A stretch of DNA of 64,000 nt. Origin: Tetracentron sinense. Its lineage: Eukaryota > Streptophyta > Magnoliopsida > Trochodendrales > Trochodendraceae. Positions 1 through 10,569 of the stretch are shown here, piece by piece (within the stretch, counting starts at the first letter, position 1; each line of letters begins with the position of its first letter). The notes beneath the pieces were generated by a model. The model had not been told where the DNA came from. It did not search any database and saw only the letters and a list, made by a program, of their open reading frames with translations. The position numbers were made by a program, and so were the translations under genes. The stretch is taken from NCBI GenBank assembly GCA_015143295.1, contig CM026554.1, forward strand, positions 52,016,627-52,080,626, in the 5' to 3' direction.

Positions 1-191
1 TGATCATCGTGCGGTACATGTCCAGGTACATTGGTACATATGTCTGCTGCTGAGTTGTGATTTGTCCGTAACTGTCAGTCGAAGACTGAGACTGAGCATC
101 ATAACCAGTGGCTCCTGATAAGTAGGGTTGGGCTGGGGCATCATAACTAGTGGCTCCTGATAAGTAAGGCTGGGCTGGGGCATCATAACAA
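1..191 (-). pseudogene. Tail of hAT transposase, tandem peptide repeats
   Basis: On the minus strand, 191 down to 1 reads GYPPCYDAPAQPYLSGAT followed by a second YDAPAQPYLSGAT and a GYDAQSQSST stretch. This is a near-exact 42-bp tandem duplication. Gly/Tyr/Ser/Pro-rich tails occur after the hAT_C domain in many plant transposases. Assignment to the neighbouring transposase rests on strand, position and composition only. An AG acceptor could lie just before it. Confidence 0.4.
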
Positions 192-285
192 GGGGGATAA
201 CCTTATTTACATATTAATATCTAAAGTAAATGGAAGTAAAATCAAGTTAAAATTATTTACTTAAATAATATATTATGTAAATAAG

Positions 286-454
286 TTGTTTGTATCGGTT
301 TATATTGTGGATCCTAGTGTAAATGAAAAGAGAAAAAAAAAATTAATTGAAAAATCCCCGTATCGAGTGTATTGGGTATCGGTATATCGGGTAGCTCCAA
401 ATAGGATACATATCGGCCCGTATCGGTCGATACGTATCGATATTTTAAACCATG
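286..454. mobile_element. hAT-like MITE end inside the hAT transposase
   Basis: The segment is dense in CGATAC/GTATCG words and ends ATTTTAAACCATG at 454, the mirror of the CATGGTTTAAAA terminus seen in other elements of this window. The next bases on the right return to transposase coding sequence. No matching left end or target duplication was found, so the element is partial or rearranged. Confidence 0.45.
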
Positions 455-1762
455 ATTGTAGGCTTTGTATCATTATCCACTAATTTCAACACTTTTACTA
501 GGGATTATACAGTCTTCATAATCTCTTCTGCCTTTGCCTAAAATGTATTCTGTTTGGAGAGGACGATTTGAGTTATCTGCTTAAGCAAGCCCTCTTCACG
601 AGTGTGCCTAAATTCCACCAATTTCTCAGAAGAAAACATTTGTAGTAAATTTGTCTTACATCACACAATACTCTCGAGAGCAATATAGTTTATGACAAAT
701 CTAGTAATGCCCGGCCGTAGCAAGTCTCTGCCACTAGTAAACTCCCTCATAACTGCCACCATCCAGTTGTGGTTGAAGATACAACCACTAATTTTTCAAG
801 CTTTATTAACTATTGCCTCTACTGAAGGAAGTTTACCTGTATCTTCCAGAAGTAAGTCTATGCAATGTGCTGCGCAGGAAGACCAATATAGATGTTTCCG
901 CTTCTTCATTAATTTCTTCCCAGCTGCCTTATAAGCAATTTCATTATCGGTGATTATTTGAATTATGTATTTCTCACCGATTTCTTCAACAACTTGATCC
1001 ATCAATTTAAATAAGAACTTATGGTCTTTTACATTTCTAGACATATCCACTGACTTTTGGAATATAGTACCTTACCCATTGTATACCATAAAGTTTACAA
1101 TTGATTTTACTCCATCCATCACACATCAGAGTGTACCCATATTCCTCTCAAGATCTCTGAAACTTCTGAATATAAAGCCTCAAGTCTTGAACTTCTTCAT
1201 CCACATATTTTTCCCAAATCTTGTAAGAACTAGGTCCTTTAACCCCTGGGCCTGCCGTTGTTATAGCATCTATCATAGCCTGGAAATAAGGGGATGTCGC
1301 TACATTAGGAGAAATGCGATTCCAATGGAAAAATCGTGTAATTGCCTTGCCCACTTTTACCCTTATCCTTTTATCGAAACTGGACTTCACATTAGGCTGA
1401 GTGACAGTCTCGGGTCGCATCAAGAAAGGGTTAATAGAACTTCGACCACGTCTTCCTCTAACACCACACAAACTCTCACTAGGTACTCGTGAGCTTGAAG
1501 AACTAGGCAAATGTGATGGACGGTTTGCTGATGGCTGTTGTGATGATGACCCTCTAGAGTCAAAACGTCTCCTAGTAGCAACAGTAAACCGTCGACTAGT
1601 CTCATCTAACTGAAAGCTATCCATGCTGGCCCTCAAACTCACCTCTAAAATAGCTTCATTATCAAGTACCTATTCCGCTAAGTCAATATCTTCTTCTTCA
1701 TCATCTGAAACTCTGTACATGTTAGCTATTCTCTCTGCAATTTTTCCTTTCGGAGCTTTAGC
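455..1762 (-). pseudogene. hAT transposase body (DUF659 region), broken
   Basis: The continuation of the BED-finger gene beyond the LINE. It reads through an acidic, Ser-rich linker to FFHWNRISPNVATSPYFQ (about 1300), matching the segment before DUF659 in plant hAT transposases. It then gives the DUF659 part with IITDN, WSSCAAHCIDLLLED (790-1050) and RPGITRFVINYIALESI (about 640-720), and ends at LVDNDTKPTI (455-480), where a MITE end begins. A TAG stop lies near 1668 and at least one other stop occurs downstream. The C-terminal dimerisation (hAT_C) domain is not seen between 455 and 190, so it has been deleted or displaced. Confidence 0.75.
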
Positions 1763-1909
1763 TGCTTTTTTTTTTTTGATCGGTAAAAGATGCTTTATTA
1801 AAAGAAAAGGAATGAGAGAACTACAACCCAAGGATCACCAATAGTGAACCTGGGGAACAAAAAGAAATACAAACCGGCTGAATGCAAATATAAATGAGGA
1901 GACAGATAA

Positions 1910-4205
1910 TCAATGTGAAAATGTATTCCCCCAGGGATCCTCCAACTCGCCCCCAACGGAACCCCAAGCTGATACTAAATTGCGCACCCTAGCTTGGATC
2001 CGGGACGTCTCTTCGACAGAATCCTCAAATACGCGACGATTCCTCTCCTTCCATAGGGACCAAACAACTGCCCCAGGGAGGAGAGGCCACACATCCCCTG
2101 CTGGCGGTGGGAACACCCTTGACACCCAACAAGATAAGAAGTTCCGGAAGGAGCCGGGAAAAATCCAAGGGATGTCTAGATGCAAAAGAAAATAGGACCA
2201 AACCTCCCTCGCTACCGGACAATGAAGCAATAGGTGATCCACTGATTCCTCTGCCACGAGGCACATGAAACATCTGCTTGCAAGCTGCCAACCTCTATGC
2301 ATGAGATGATCCAATGTCAAGATTTTATTCAATACCGCCGACCATAAGAAAAAGGATACCTTCGATGGAATTCTCGGAAACCAAACGGCCTGATGAGGAA
2401 AAGGTGGTAACGGGCCGGAACGCATGACTCGCAAAAAGGAACCCAAAGAGAACCTCCCCTTGTTGTCTAAGGACCAAACACAGCTATCCCTGGTGGAGGG
2501 AGACAGGGTGGCCCCCGAAACGCGAGCTAACAAACCTAGGAACTCTGAGATTTCTCTATCTAACAGGTTGCGACGGAGGATAGGGGCCCACACTGGAGCA
2601 CCATTATGCCAAGCCAAATAATCGGCTACAAAGGCTTTTCTGTTAGACGCAAGGAGAAACAAATGCCTAAAATCCTGTTGAAGCGTTGTGCCCCCACACC
2701 AGCGGTCATTCCAAAAACTGACCTCATCCCCAACACCCACCTTAAGGTGTGTGTGGGAAGAAAACTCTTCCCATCCTCTCATTATAGGCTTCCAAACCCC
2801 CACTCCGAGGGGACCTGGGCTAGCCTTTGGTTGCCATCTATTCACCATCCCATGCCTGGCTAGGATCACCTCCCTCCACAAACACCCCTCCTCTTTCCCG
2901 AATCGCCAAAACCACTTACCCAGAAGAGCCTTGTTGACCTGGATAAGTGGTGGTATGTTTAGACCTCCAGCACTCTTGGGTAGAGATATGGTTTTCCAGT
3001 CCACCAAATGGTACTTGCGGAGATATGGTTTTCCAGTCCACCAAATGGTACTTGCGGGTGTCGATCTTTTCATTCCAGAGGAAGTCTCTCCTGATTTTTT
3101 CTAATGTGGATGCAATTGAGGTTGGGATGGTAAAAAGAGATGGGAAATATGTCGGCAAACTGCTCAATGTGCTCCTTAACAAAGTCAACTTATCCCATTT
3201 GGAGAGAAATCTAGTCTTCCATCCTTGCAGTCGCTTGGCGAATCTCTCTAAAACCGGGTCCCAAACCGCCTTGGCCTTGAATGGGGCGCCCAACGGTAAG
3301 CCAAGGTAAGACGTCGGAAGACTCCCCCTCCGACACCCAAGACACGCAGCTAACTCATCGAGGTTGGGCACATCTCCCACCCTGAACATCACGCTCTTCC
3401 CAAGGTTTATACTTAATCCCGATGCTGCTTCGAAGCAACGAAACAGGCAACGGATAAGAGCCAACTTTAAACAAGACGGTTCACAGAAGATGAGGGTATC
3501 ATCTGCGAACTGAAGGTGTGATATATTAAGACTGCTACGCCCAACCAAGAATCCTTCCCACACTGTAGGCGAGGCCTTCTGAATCATTCTACTCAAGGCT
3601 TCCGAAGCAACGATGAACAGGAGAGGCGAGAGCGGATCTCCTTGCCTAAGACCCCGCGAACCCCTGAAAAAACCATGGGGGGACCCATTAATAAGAACTG
3701 ACGTCCGGACTGATCTTATACATGCCCTCATCCAGGCACTCCATTTAAGTCCAAACCCCATGCGACCTAGCATATATTCCAGAAAATCCCAATTGAGGTG
3801 GTCGTATGCCTTTTCCATGTCAATTTTGCATAAGATTCCCGGGACGTTCTTACGAAGGCGATCCTCGAGACATTCGTTTGCTATCAGGGGACCATCTAAA
3901 ATTTGTCTCCCACCCACGAAAGCGCACTGATATGGCGAAATGATCGATGGCATGACCACTTTCAGACGTGTCTCTAAAACTTTGGCCAAGATTTTATACA
4001 TACTGCCCACTAAGCTGATTGGACGGAAATCCTCCAGCTGTTGTGCGCCTGCCACTTTAGGGATGAGAACTAGAAACGTGTTGTTTAAGACCGGGTCAAA
4101 AGAATTGGAGGTGTGCACCTCTTGGAAGACCTCTAGCACATCCGCCCCAACAATGTGCCAACATTTTTTGTAGAACTCTATGCAGAAGCCATCAGGCCCT
4201 GGTGC
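1910..4205 (-). pseudogene. LINE ORF2: reverse transcriptase and zf-RVT
   Basis: From the N-terminal side: APGPDGF (RT block 1), LIPKV, FRPISL, KIDMEKAYDHL, SRGLRQGDPLSPLLF, the catalytic LQFADDTLIF box (FADD) and SYLGLPLG, all standard plant L1 RT motifs. The zf-RVT follows with W-x-R-IPSKVSFFLW, a C-x2-C pair (CFMC) and HLLLHCPVA. The ORF is split at about 3021 by a 37-bp tandem duplication that shifts frame. The first part (2916-4205) and second part (1910-3073) are each otherwise open. It ends with a stop at 1910, about 130 bases before the poly(A). Confidence 0.9.
2984..3057. repeat. 37-bp tandem duplication in the LINE ORF
   Basis: The 37 bases at 2984-3020 are repeated exactly at 3021-3057. 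Both encode the RKYHLVDWKTIS peptide. Because 37 is not a multiple of 3, the duplication breaks the LINE reading frame. The perfect identity of the two copies suggests a late event. Confidence 0.95.
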
Positions 4206-4211
4206 TTGAGC

Positions 4212-4400
4212 ATCCTTTAAATGATCTTTTATCATAATACGGATCTCTTTCGGAACTGCAATACACCCTACTACATCACCTGCTTTGTGAGTCTCATTGA
4301 ATCTTGTAATCCCTCCAGTAATTAATTTAGCACAATAATTACATTTGATCTTATGCCTATTATCCCCTACTCTTTGCCCAAACTCTCAACCAATGTCTGC
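4212..4400 (-). pseudogene. hAT transposase, BED zinc-finger part
   Basis: The minus-strand reading gives a typical plant BED finger: a block with CNYC, the motif ITGGITRF, then GDVVGC and a VPKEIR stretch. In the family, the invariant aromatic residue before the first cysteine pair is Trp in a W-E-x-G context. Here that codon is TGA at 4386-4388, an in-frame stop, so this copy is inactive. The reading frame runs through KDHLKDAQA into the LINE insertion at 4211 and resumes at 1762 as KAAKAP. Confidence 0.75.
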
Positions 4401-4465
4401 GTCATTTCTATTTTTTTGCATTATGTCAAGTATTCAATAAGTACTCTAAGAATACCCTAATCTAC

Positions 4466-5575
4466 AAAAAATATTAACATTTAATAATATTCCGAAAAAA
4501 ATATTTACATTTTCTAACATTTAATAATATTATAAAATAAACTAACATATTCTAACATTTAATATTATTCCGAAAAAATACTAACATTTAATAATATTCC
4601 GAAAAAAAATACTAACATATTGTAACATTTAATAATATTCCGAAAAAAATACTAACATTTTCTAACATTTAATAATATTCCAAAATAAACTAACATATTC
4701 TAACATTTAATAATATTCCGAAAAAAATACTAACATTTTCTAACATTTATAATATTCCAAAATAAACTAACATATTCTAACATTTAATAAAATATTCTAA
4801 CATTTAATAATATTCTGAAAAAATACTAACATTTTCTAACATTAATAATATTCCAAAAAAAATATTAACATTTTCTAACATTTAATGATATTCCAACATA
4901 AACTAACATATTCTAACATTTAATGATTCAATAACATATTCTAACATATAATAATATTCCGGAAAAAACAAACATATTCTAACATTTAATGATTTAAATT
5001 ATTTAATAACATATTCTAACATTTAATAATATTCCAAAAAAAATACTAACATATTGTAACATTTAATAATATTTCGAAAAAAATAGTAACATTTTCTAAC
5101 ATTTAATAATATTCCAAAAAAAATACTAACATATTGTAACATTTAATAATATTTCGAAAAAAATAGTAACATTTTCTAACATTTAATAATATTCCAAAAT
5201 AAACTAACATATTCTAAAATTTAATAACATATTCTAACATTTAATAATATTCCGAAAAAAATACTAACATTTTTTAATATTTAATAATATTCCGAAAAAA
5301 ATATTAACATTTTCTAATAATATTCCAAAATAAACTAACATATTCTGACATTTAATAATATTCCGAAAAAAATACTAACATATTCTAATATTTAATAATA
5401 TTCAGAAAAAAATACTAACATATTCTAACATTTAATAATGTTCCGAAAAAAATACTAACATATTCTAACATTTAATAATATTCCGAAAAAAATACTAACA
5501 TATTCTAACATTTAAAAATATTTCGAAAAAAAATACTAGCATTTAATAATTAATACTAACATTTGGTATTCCAAA
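4466..5575. repeat. AT-rich minisatellite, about 40-bp period
   Basis: A head-to-tail degenerate array with the core words CTAACATTTAATAATATTCC and GAAAAAAATA. Copies begin at 5425, 5465 and 5505, giving a 40-bp period there. Elsewhere units are 28-45 bp with deletions. About 27 units fit into 1.1 kb. It lies between the BED-finger exon and the right terminus of the hAT element, so it is probably in that element's 5' non-coding part. Confidence 0.9.
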
Positions 5576-6056
5576 AAAAATATAGAGAGGAATACAGAAT
5601 AGGCGAATACGAGAAATTGAGAGAAAAGGGGTAGCCAAGACTAAGAGCCTTGCTCTGCGACAAAGAAAGACGGCGACAACACAAGGAGGGAATACTGGAG
5701 CTCCTCTTCTACCGTTCTACGAGATTCTTCACTTTTCAGTCTTTACTTGAGGGAATGAAGGATTATGTTGTGAGAGAGTTTATAATTTATAAGACTCGGA
5801 GACGAAGAGAAAATGAAATGAGAGATGAGTACAAGAGTAGAAGAGTGACTCACGGTCACGGACTCACGGGTCACCAACTCAAAACCTACAAAAAGTAACT
5901 GCAAACCTGCAAAAAGAAAAAAAAAAAAAAAACCAGCAAATGCAGATTCTTGCCGTTACGGTACCTGCAAGGGAAAATGGGTGTAGCGTCACGGTAACAG
6001 GTAATGGTGTTCACCGAAACTGTTACGTAACAGTTTCGACATTTTTTAAAACCATG
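5576..6056 (-). mobile_element. Right terminal region of the hAT element
   Basis: Contains a 5'-UTR-like stretch (5576-5900) and then subterminal motifs. These are GTTACGGTACC, GTCACGGTAACAGG and a near-perfect palindrome of CGAAACTG/CAGTTTCG around GTTACGTAAC (6014-6040). It closes with ATTTTTTAAAACCATG at 6056. Clustered subterminal words next to a short terminal inverted repeat are the usual transposase-binding arrangement of hAT elements. The terminus is followed by AGCCTAAT; the partner duplication must lie left of the window. Confidence 0.5.
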
Positions 6057-6090
6057 AGCCTAATCGCCTAGACACCTTGACTACATTGCA
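6057..6090. mobile_element. End fragment of a TGTAGTCAAGG-type hAT MITE
   Basis: Reads TCGCCTAG...CACCTTGACTACATTG, matching the right end of the complete element at 54594-55111. It lies between the hAT terminus (6056) and resumed LINE sequence (6091). This suggests the large hAT jumped into this MITE, which had itself jumped into the older LINE. Confidence 0.5.
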
Positions 6091-6913
6091 AACAATCAAG
6101 AAATCCATTGAGAGTGGACCAAAACTAAACCTCAAGAATGGGCCATGACATCAACAACTGGACTATCACCCTCTATTCGGACAATAGACAAAATACTTCT
6201 GACTCCTCCACCTCATCCATGCTAGAGCACCATCTAGATAAGTTGTCCATAGAAAGAAAGGTACATCAGGGTACCACACAACCCAAATGGAAATATGGGA
6301 TTAGTACAAGGACGTAAAGCCTAAGGAAAGGATCTCACTGTAAATCGACATTTGTTGTCTCTAGACCAAACTCATCTATCACTAGATTGAGGAATTGGGG
6401 AGACGGTCGTTTGTTGATTCAAGAGCCTAAGAAAGTCATCTACTTCCCAATCGTTAAAATTCTACTTTAATCTAGGAAGCTAAACCACAGAGCCTTCGCA
6501 ACACTCAAAAGAAGGTGGCATCAGGGCTCCATTATCAACCGCTAATGAATATAGATTTCCAAAGTTTTGTTTTAGAAACATCTTGCCCACACCAAAGGTT
6601 TGACCAAAACCTAACCTTATCCCAACTTCCCACTATAAAGTGCTATGCTTCACAAACTCATCCCTAAACATCATAGATGATTTTCACAATTGAACTCCAT
6701 GGGGGCCATTAACAACATCAGATTCCCAATTACTCATCTCCCCATGTTTAGTCACTATCACCTTCCTCCACAAACTATCCCTCTTTTCCAAATCATCATA
6801 GCCATTTACCCAGCGACGCCTTATTCACGTCTCTCAGGGGCATCATGTTAAAACCTCCCTTTTTTTTGTGCGGCCGACAAAGTCCCACTCTAATAGCTGG
6901 TACTTCTTCGTTT

Positions 6914-7205
6914 TTACCCCTCATTCCATAGGTAGTCTCTTTGTATTATTTCTAATCTATCTGCCACTGACGCAGGGATATGCAGTAATGATAGAAAGTA
7001 AGTCGATATGCTGCAAAGGGTGCTCTTTAACATAGTAATTATCCTTCCCTTGGATAGATATAACAACTTCCACCCTTCTAGTTGCTTGTTGAACCTTTCT
7101 ACCATTGATTCCTAGATTGACCGTCTTATGGCGAGTCCCTAAAGGCAGACCTAGATATTGAGTTAGGTCATATTGAGTTAGGAGGGACCGTATTTTACAA
7201 CCCAA
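6914..7205 (-). pseudogene. LINE reverse transcriptase, C-terminal fragment
   Basis: Two overlapping frames together give GCKIRSLLTQY, YLGLPLGTRHK, then FNKQLEGWKLLYLSKGRIITMLKS and a DYLWNEG end. This is the thumb region that follows the FADD box in plant L1 RT and is homologous to the same region of the LINE at 1763-4211. A frameshift lies between the two parts. The upstream RT sequence resumes at about 8366, beyond the foldback insertion. Confidence 0.8.
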
Positions 7206-7213
7206 ACAAGCTT

Positions 7214-8365
7214 TTGATGAAAAAAGTGAAGGGTTGAGATCGTCCTATCACCTGCCTAAATTAGCTATTCCAATTGTTTGAGCAATGCTACGCCAATTTG
7301 TGATGTTGCCAAAGAGGAGGATGATCAAGAATGTAGCTTAGAGGAAGATAGATGAATTATGATCATTTTGAGGAAAGATAATGTTGTAGAGAAAATCAAG
7401 ATGCTGAAAGTTCAAAAACCATAATAATGTAATCAATAAGGCTAAACCTCTATTTAAAGAATCTCCAATAGAGGATCCTTTGTTAGGATTGTGTCCAAAT
7501 CATTTTTCGGTTATGATTTGATTTGATACAATCTTAACAGCTCATAAAGTTGGTTATAGTTGGATGTCATGATTAGGTCCGACTTAAGCATCATCCGCTC
7601 AATAGTTGATCATATGTTAAGGAAATGATCTATGGTGACTACTTAATTGACAAGTCTATAATTTGTTTATCATGGCCTCACAAACCTTAATACATTTCTC
7701 GGTGCCCTCCAACCACAAGTTTTAGCCCCCCCCCCCCCACCCCAAAATGAGATTTTAGTATATTTATGATGGGTCATACGCCTTTAAGATACCCATGAAC
7801 CAGAAAGGATTACGGGTGCGCTGAGATGGTGCCATGTGGTTGTGTCTAAAATTCACCATCAACAGATGATGGTTAGGGCGGACCTGGTCATGATGTCCTA
7901 AGGCAGTATCTTGCTGAGCTGTTAAGATTGTATTAAATCAATTCATAACCGAAAAGAGATGATTTGGATACAATCCTAACTACCAATGGGTCAAACCCTA
8001 TTTATAAAATTTCCCAAAGAAGATCCATTGGTAGTTAGGATTTATTTATTTTTGCTTGATTATCGATCAAAAGAAAAATCTTAACTACTAATGGATCCTC
8101 TTTGGGAGATTCTATAAATAGGGGTTTGACCCTATTGATTACATTATTATGGTTTTTGGGAGTGAACTCTCAGCATATTGGTTTTCTTTGCAACATTATC
8201 CTTCCTCAAAAGGATTATAGTTCTTTTCTTTTCCTTTAAGCTACATTATCGATTATCCTCCTATTTGGAAACATCGAACATCAGCGTAGCATCGCTCGAA
8301 CGGTTGGAATAGCCAATTTAGGCAGGCGATGGGACGATCTCAATCTTTCACTTTTTTCATCATCA
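7214..8365. mobile_element. Foldback element with long inverted arms inside LINE RT
   Basis: The left arm starts TTGATGAAAAAAGTGAAG (7214). The right arm read in reverse from 8365 starts TTGATGATGAAAAAAGTGAA, and similarity continues for several hundred bases through GATCGTCC, CCTGCCTAAATT, ATAATGTTG and CCATAATAATGTAATCAATA. A second hairpin sits inside at about 7990-8135 (arms around GGGTCAAACCC...TATAAATAGGGGTTTGACCC). The element splits the LINE between LNLDDLA and CLGCK. No clean target duplication was found, so the superfamily (Mutator-like or other) is open. Confidence 0.75.
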
Positions 8366-9250
8366 ACGGTTGCTAAATCGTCAAGATTCAGGACCTCACA
8401 TATAGTAAAGATCTGACTCTTCTGGAAATTGATCTTTAGCCTAGACACTGACTCAAAGCACCTAAATAGACACCTAATATGGACCAAGTGCCTAGACAAT
8501 ACTCCCACAAAACAGAAGAATGTTATAAACAAACTGAAGATGAGTAGCGGGAATGCATCTGCCTTATTCTCCCAAGAGAGAAACCTTATTTGACATTTAC
8601 CGACGCTCGACCAATGATCTGCTGAGAGTCTCAATGTCCATAATGAACAAAAAGGTGATAGACGGTCACCTTGGCGTAGACCTCTAGAGCTTCTAAAGTA
8701 ACCAATGGGGAACCATTGATAAGCATAGAGAAAGATATTCTGGCTAATAAATTTTCATCCAGGTTCGCCATTGAGCCCGAAGCCATTCTCTGCAACATAT
8801 AGTCTAGAAACTTCTAGTTAACATGGTCATAGACCTTCTCCATATCAAATTTGTAATGGATACCCTATCCACCTTTCCTCAATCTATCATCCACACATTC
8901 ATTAGCGACCAAGATTCCCATTCAGGATCTGCCTCCCCTCCCACAAATGAACCCTGCGATGGAGAAATGATGGATCCCATTACCGCCTTCAGCATGGATG
9001 TCAGAAGTAAGAACCTTAGATAAAATCTTATACACACTCCCAATCAGACTTATTGGTCTAAAATCTTTAATGTCCTAAACACCTGAAACTTTGAGAATAA
9101 GGGTGATGGAAGTGGAATTTGAAGTCCGGTCAAATGCACCTAAGCTATACAGCTCCTGGAAAACCCCTCACCAAATCAGGGTCGATGATATGCCAACATT
9201 TCCTATAGAATTCGATCGAGAAGTCATCGGGTCCTGGTGCTTGCTCGCCC
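8281..9250 (-). pseudogene. LINE reverse transcriptase, central fragment
   Basis: The minus-strand translation gives, with frameshifts, YKFDMEKVYDHVN, LDYMLQRM, ISFSMLINGSP and then IRCLFRCFESVSRLKINFQKSQ and EVLNLDD. These equal the blocks around and after the RT palm in the better preserved LINE at 1763-4211. The segment 8281-8365 belongs to the foldback element rather than to the LINE. Confidence 0.7.
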
Positions 9251-9949
9251 TACATGCTTTAACTACGAACAAAATTTATTCCTTCGAAAAAGGTCTTTCA
9301 AGGAGATTTCGCTGCTTGTTGGATAATTTGTTAAAGGGTATTCCATACAAAGTCGGTCTGTACTTGTGACCCACCCTATTCAATTGTTCATAGAATGCTA
9401 CTGAAGACTCCCTGATATCCTCATCCAAATGCCATCAATCTTTATTCTGGAGATGCAATTGATTCTCATTCAAATGTTTGCGACCTTGTGGAAGAATTGT
9501 GTTATGACTTATGATTCCATTCGTTAAACCATTTAACTCTCGTCTTTTGTTTGCAATTGATCATCTTCACACTTTAGGAGATGTTGGAACTCATTTTTAG
9601 GCTATCTTGCTGCTCCGTGGAATCGGCTTCAAAAAGTTGGTATGATTCTTCTTTAGAGACTAAGATCTCAATTTCCTCCCCAAAATTTTGTCTTTCTTCT
9701 CATAGTTGCATAGATATGTACCAAAATCTCTTAGTTCCATGATTTGAGATTGAGCATCACCGCGTTTAGTTTGTGGCTAAAAATTGTACTAGCAGGTCCC
9801 CCAAAACTAACTTTTGCCAAACCTCATCCACCACCTCAAGGAAATTAGAGTGTTCTAGCCACATATTTTCAAATTTGAAAGGTTTGGGACCAGCCCTGTT
9901 ACCATCTGATTCTAACTTTATTTCGACATGGTCGGGTGTAGGTCTAGGA

Positions 9950-10560
9950 GGGTGACCATGTGTGCATCAGGAAATTTTTCCTGTCACCCACTACATACCA
10001 TAAATCTGTCAATTATATCAAGGGCTTGGGAATTTTGGAAACTCGACTACGAAAAGTGAGCCCCATTGAGGGGATTGTCAATGAGGTCCTACCAAATGAT
10101 AACTCCGGGAACCTCCTCAAGTTTCTAGACACTACCCCCTCCAATTTCTCATAAAAGAATCGCACACAATTAAAATCCCCCTTGAGCACCATTGATCATC
10201 CCATCGTACATTCACGTTGTCTAGCTCGAGCAAAAAATCCTCCTAATTTGTATAGTTTGCCGACTCTTACATCACTTTGAACACCCATATGAACCCATCG
10301 ACTACTGATCTACATAGAATTGATTACAAGAACACTATTTCTTCAGATTCGATGATTTCTACCCTATCCTTGCCCCACATAAGATGCCCCCTGCATACCA
10401 AATTGAAGGAACCGACTTACAACCCGAGAGAGAGAGAGCCCCAGGGCTCCTTCAAAATCCCATCAGATATATTTTCTATCATAGTTTCCTGTATGCATAA
10501 GATTGTCGGCCTTGTGCGTAAGACTAAATTCTTCGCAACATCTACCTAGACCTCTAATGC
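9950..10560 (-). pseudogene. LINE endonuclease remnant
   Basis: In minus-strand frames near 10100-10260 there is LKGDFNCVRFFYEK, the conserved GDFN motif of L1 apurinic-like endonucleases with its downstream V-R-x-x-x-E-K. Nearer the N-terminal side (about 10270-10330) an MGSYG tract resembles the family's TGVYG motif. Stops interrupt every frame. The order EN before RT fits the element. Confidence 0.55.
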
Positions 10561-10569
10561 TCTAAGATA

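Larger units (their letters stand above)
1763..4211 (-). mobile_element. 5'-truncated L1-type LINE inside the hAT gene
   Basis: A T-run at 1766-1777 is the 3' poly(A) of a minus-strand retroposon. The body encodes RT and zf-RVT; endonuclease and ORF1 are absent, so it was 5'-truncated on insertion. The flanks GGAGCTTTAGC (1752-1762) and GGTGCTTGAGC (4201-4211) agree at 9 of 11 bases and look like a diverged target duplication. Both encode an xAxAP peptide in the interrupted transposase. The insertion is younger than the hAT element, but old enough for the duplication to have drifted. Confidence 0.8.
1..6056 (-). mobile_element. Decayed autonomous hAT element, left end outside window
   Basis: Reading on the minus strand from 6056 leftward: a terminal sequence beginning CATGGTTTTAAAAAA with subterminal inverted words (GTTACG/CGTAAC, GAAACTG/CAGTTTC), an AT-rich array, a BED finger, a transposase body and a repetitive C-terminal tail. 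The tail runs off the left edge, so the other terminus and target duplication cannot be seen. An L1 LINE sits inside the coding region at 1763-4211 and a small MITE end lies at 286-454. The order terminus, BED finger, body is as expected for a plant hAT. That 6056 is this element's own terminus, rather than that of a separate MITE, is inference. Confidence 0.6.

Noticed and set aside
7725..7735. C-run as a functional G-quadruplex site
   Set aside because: A single homopolymer run inside a decayed foldback element; simple slippage is enough to explain it.
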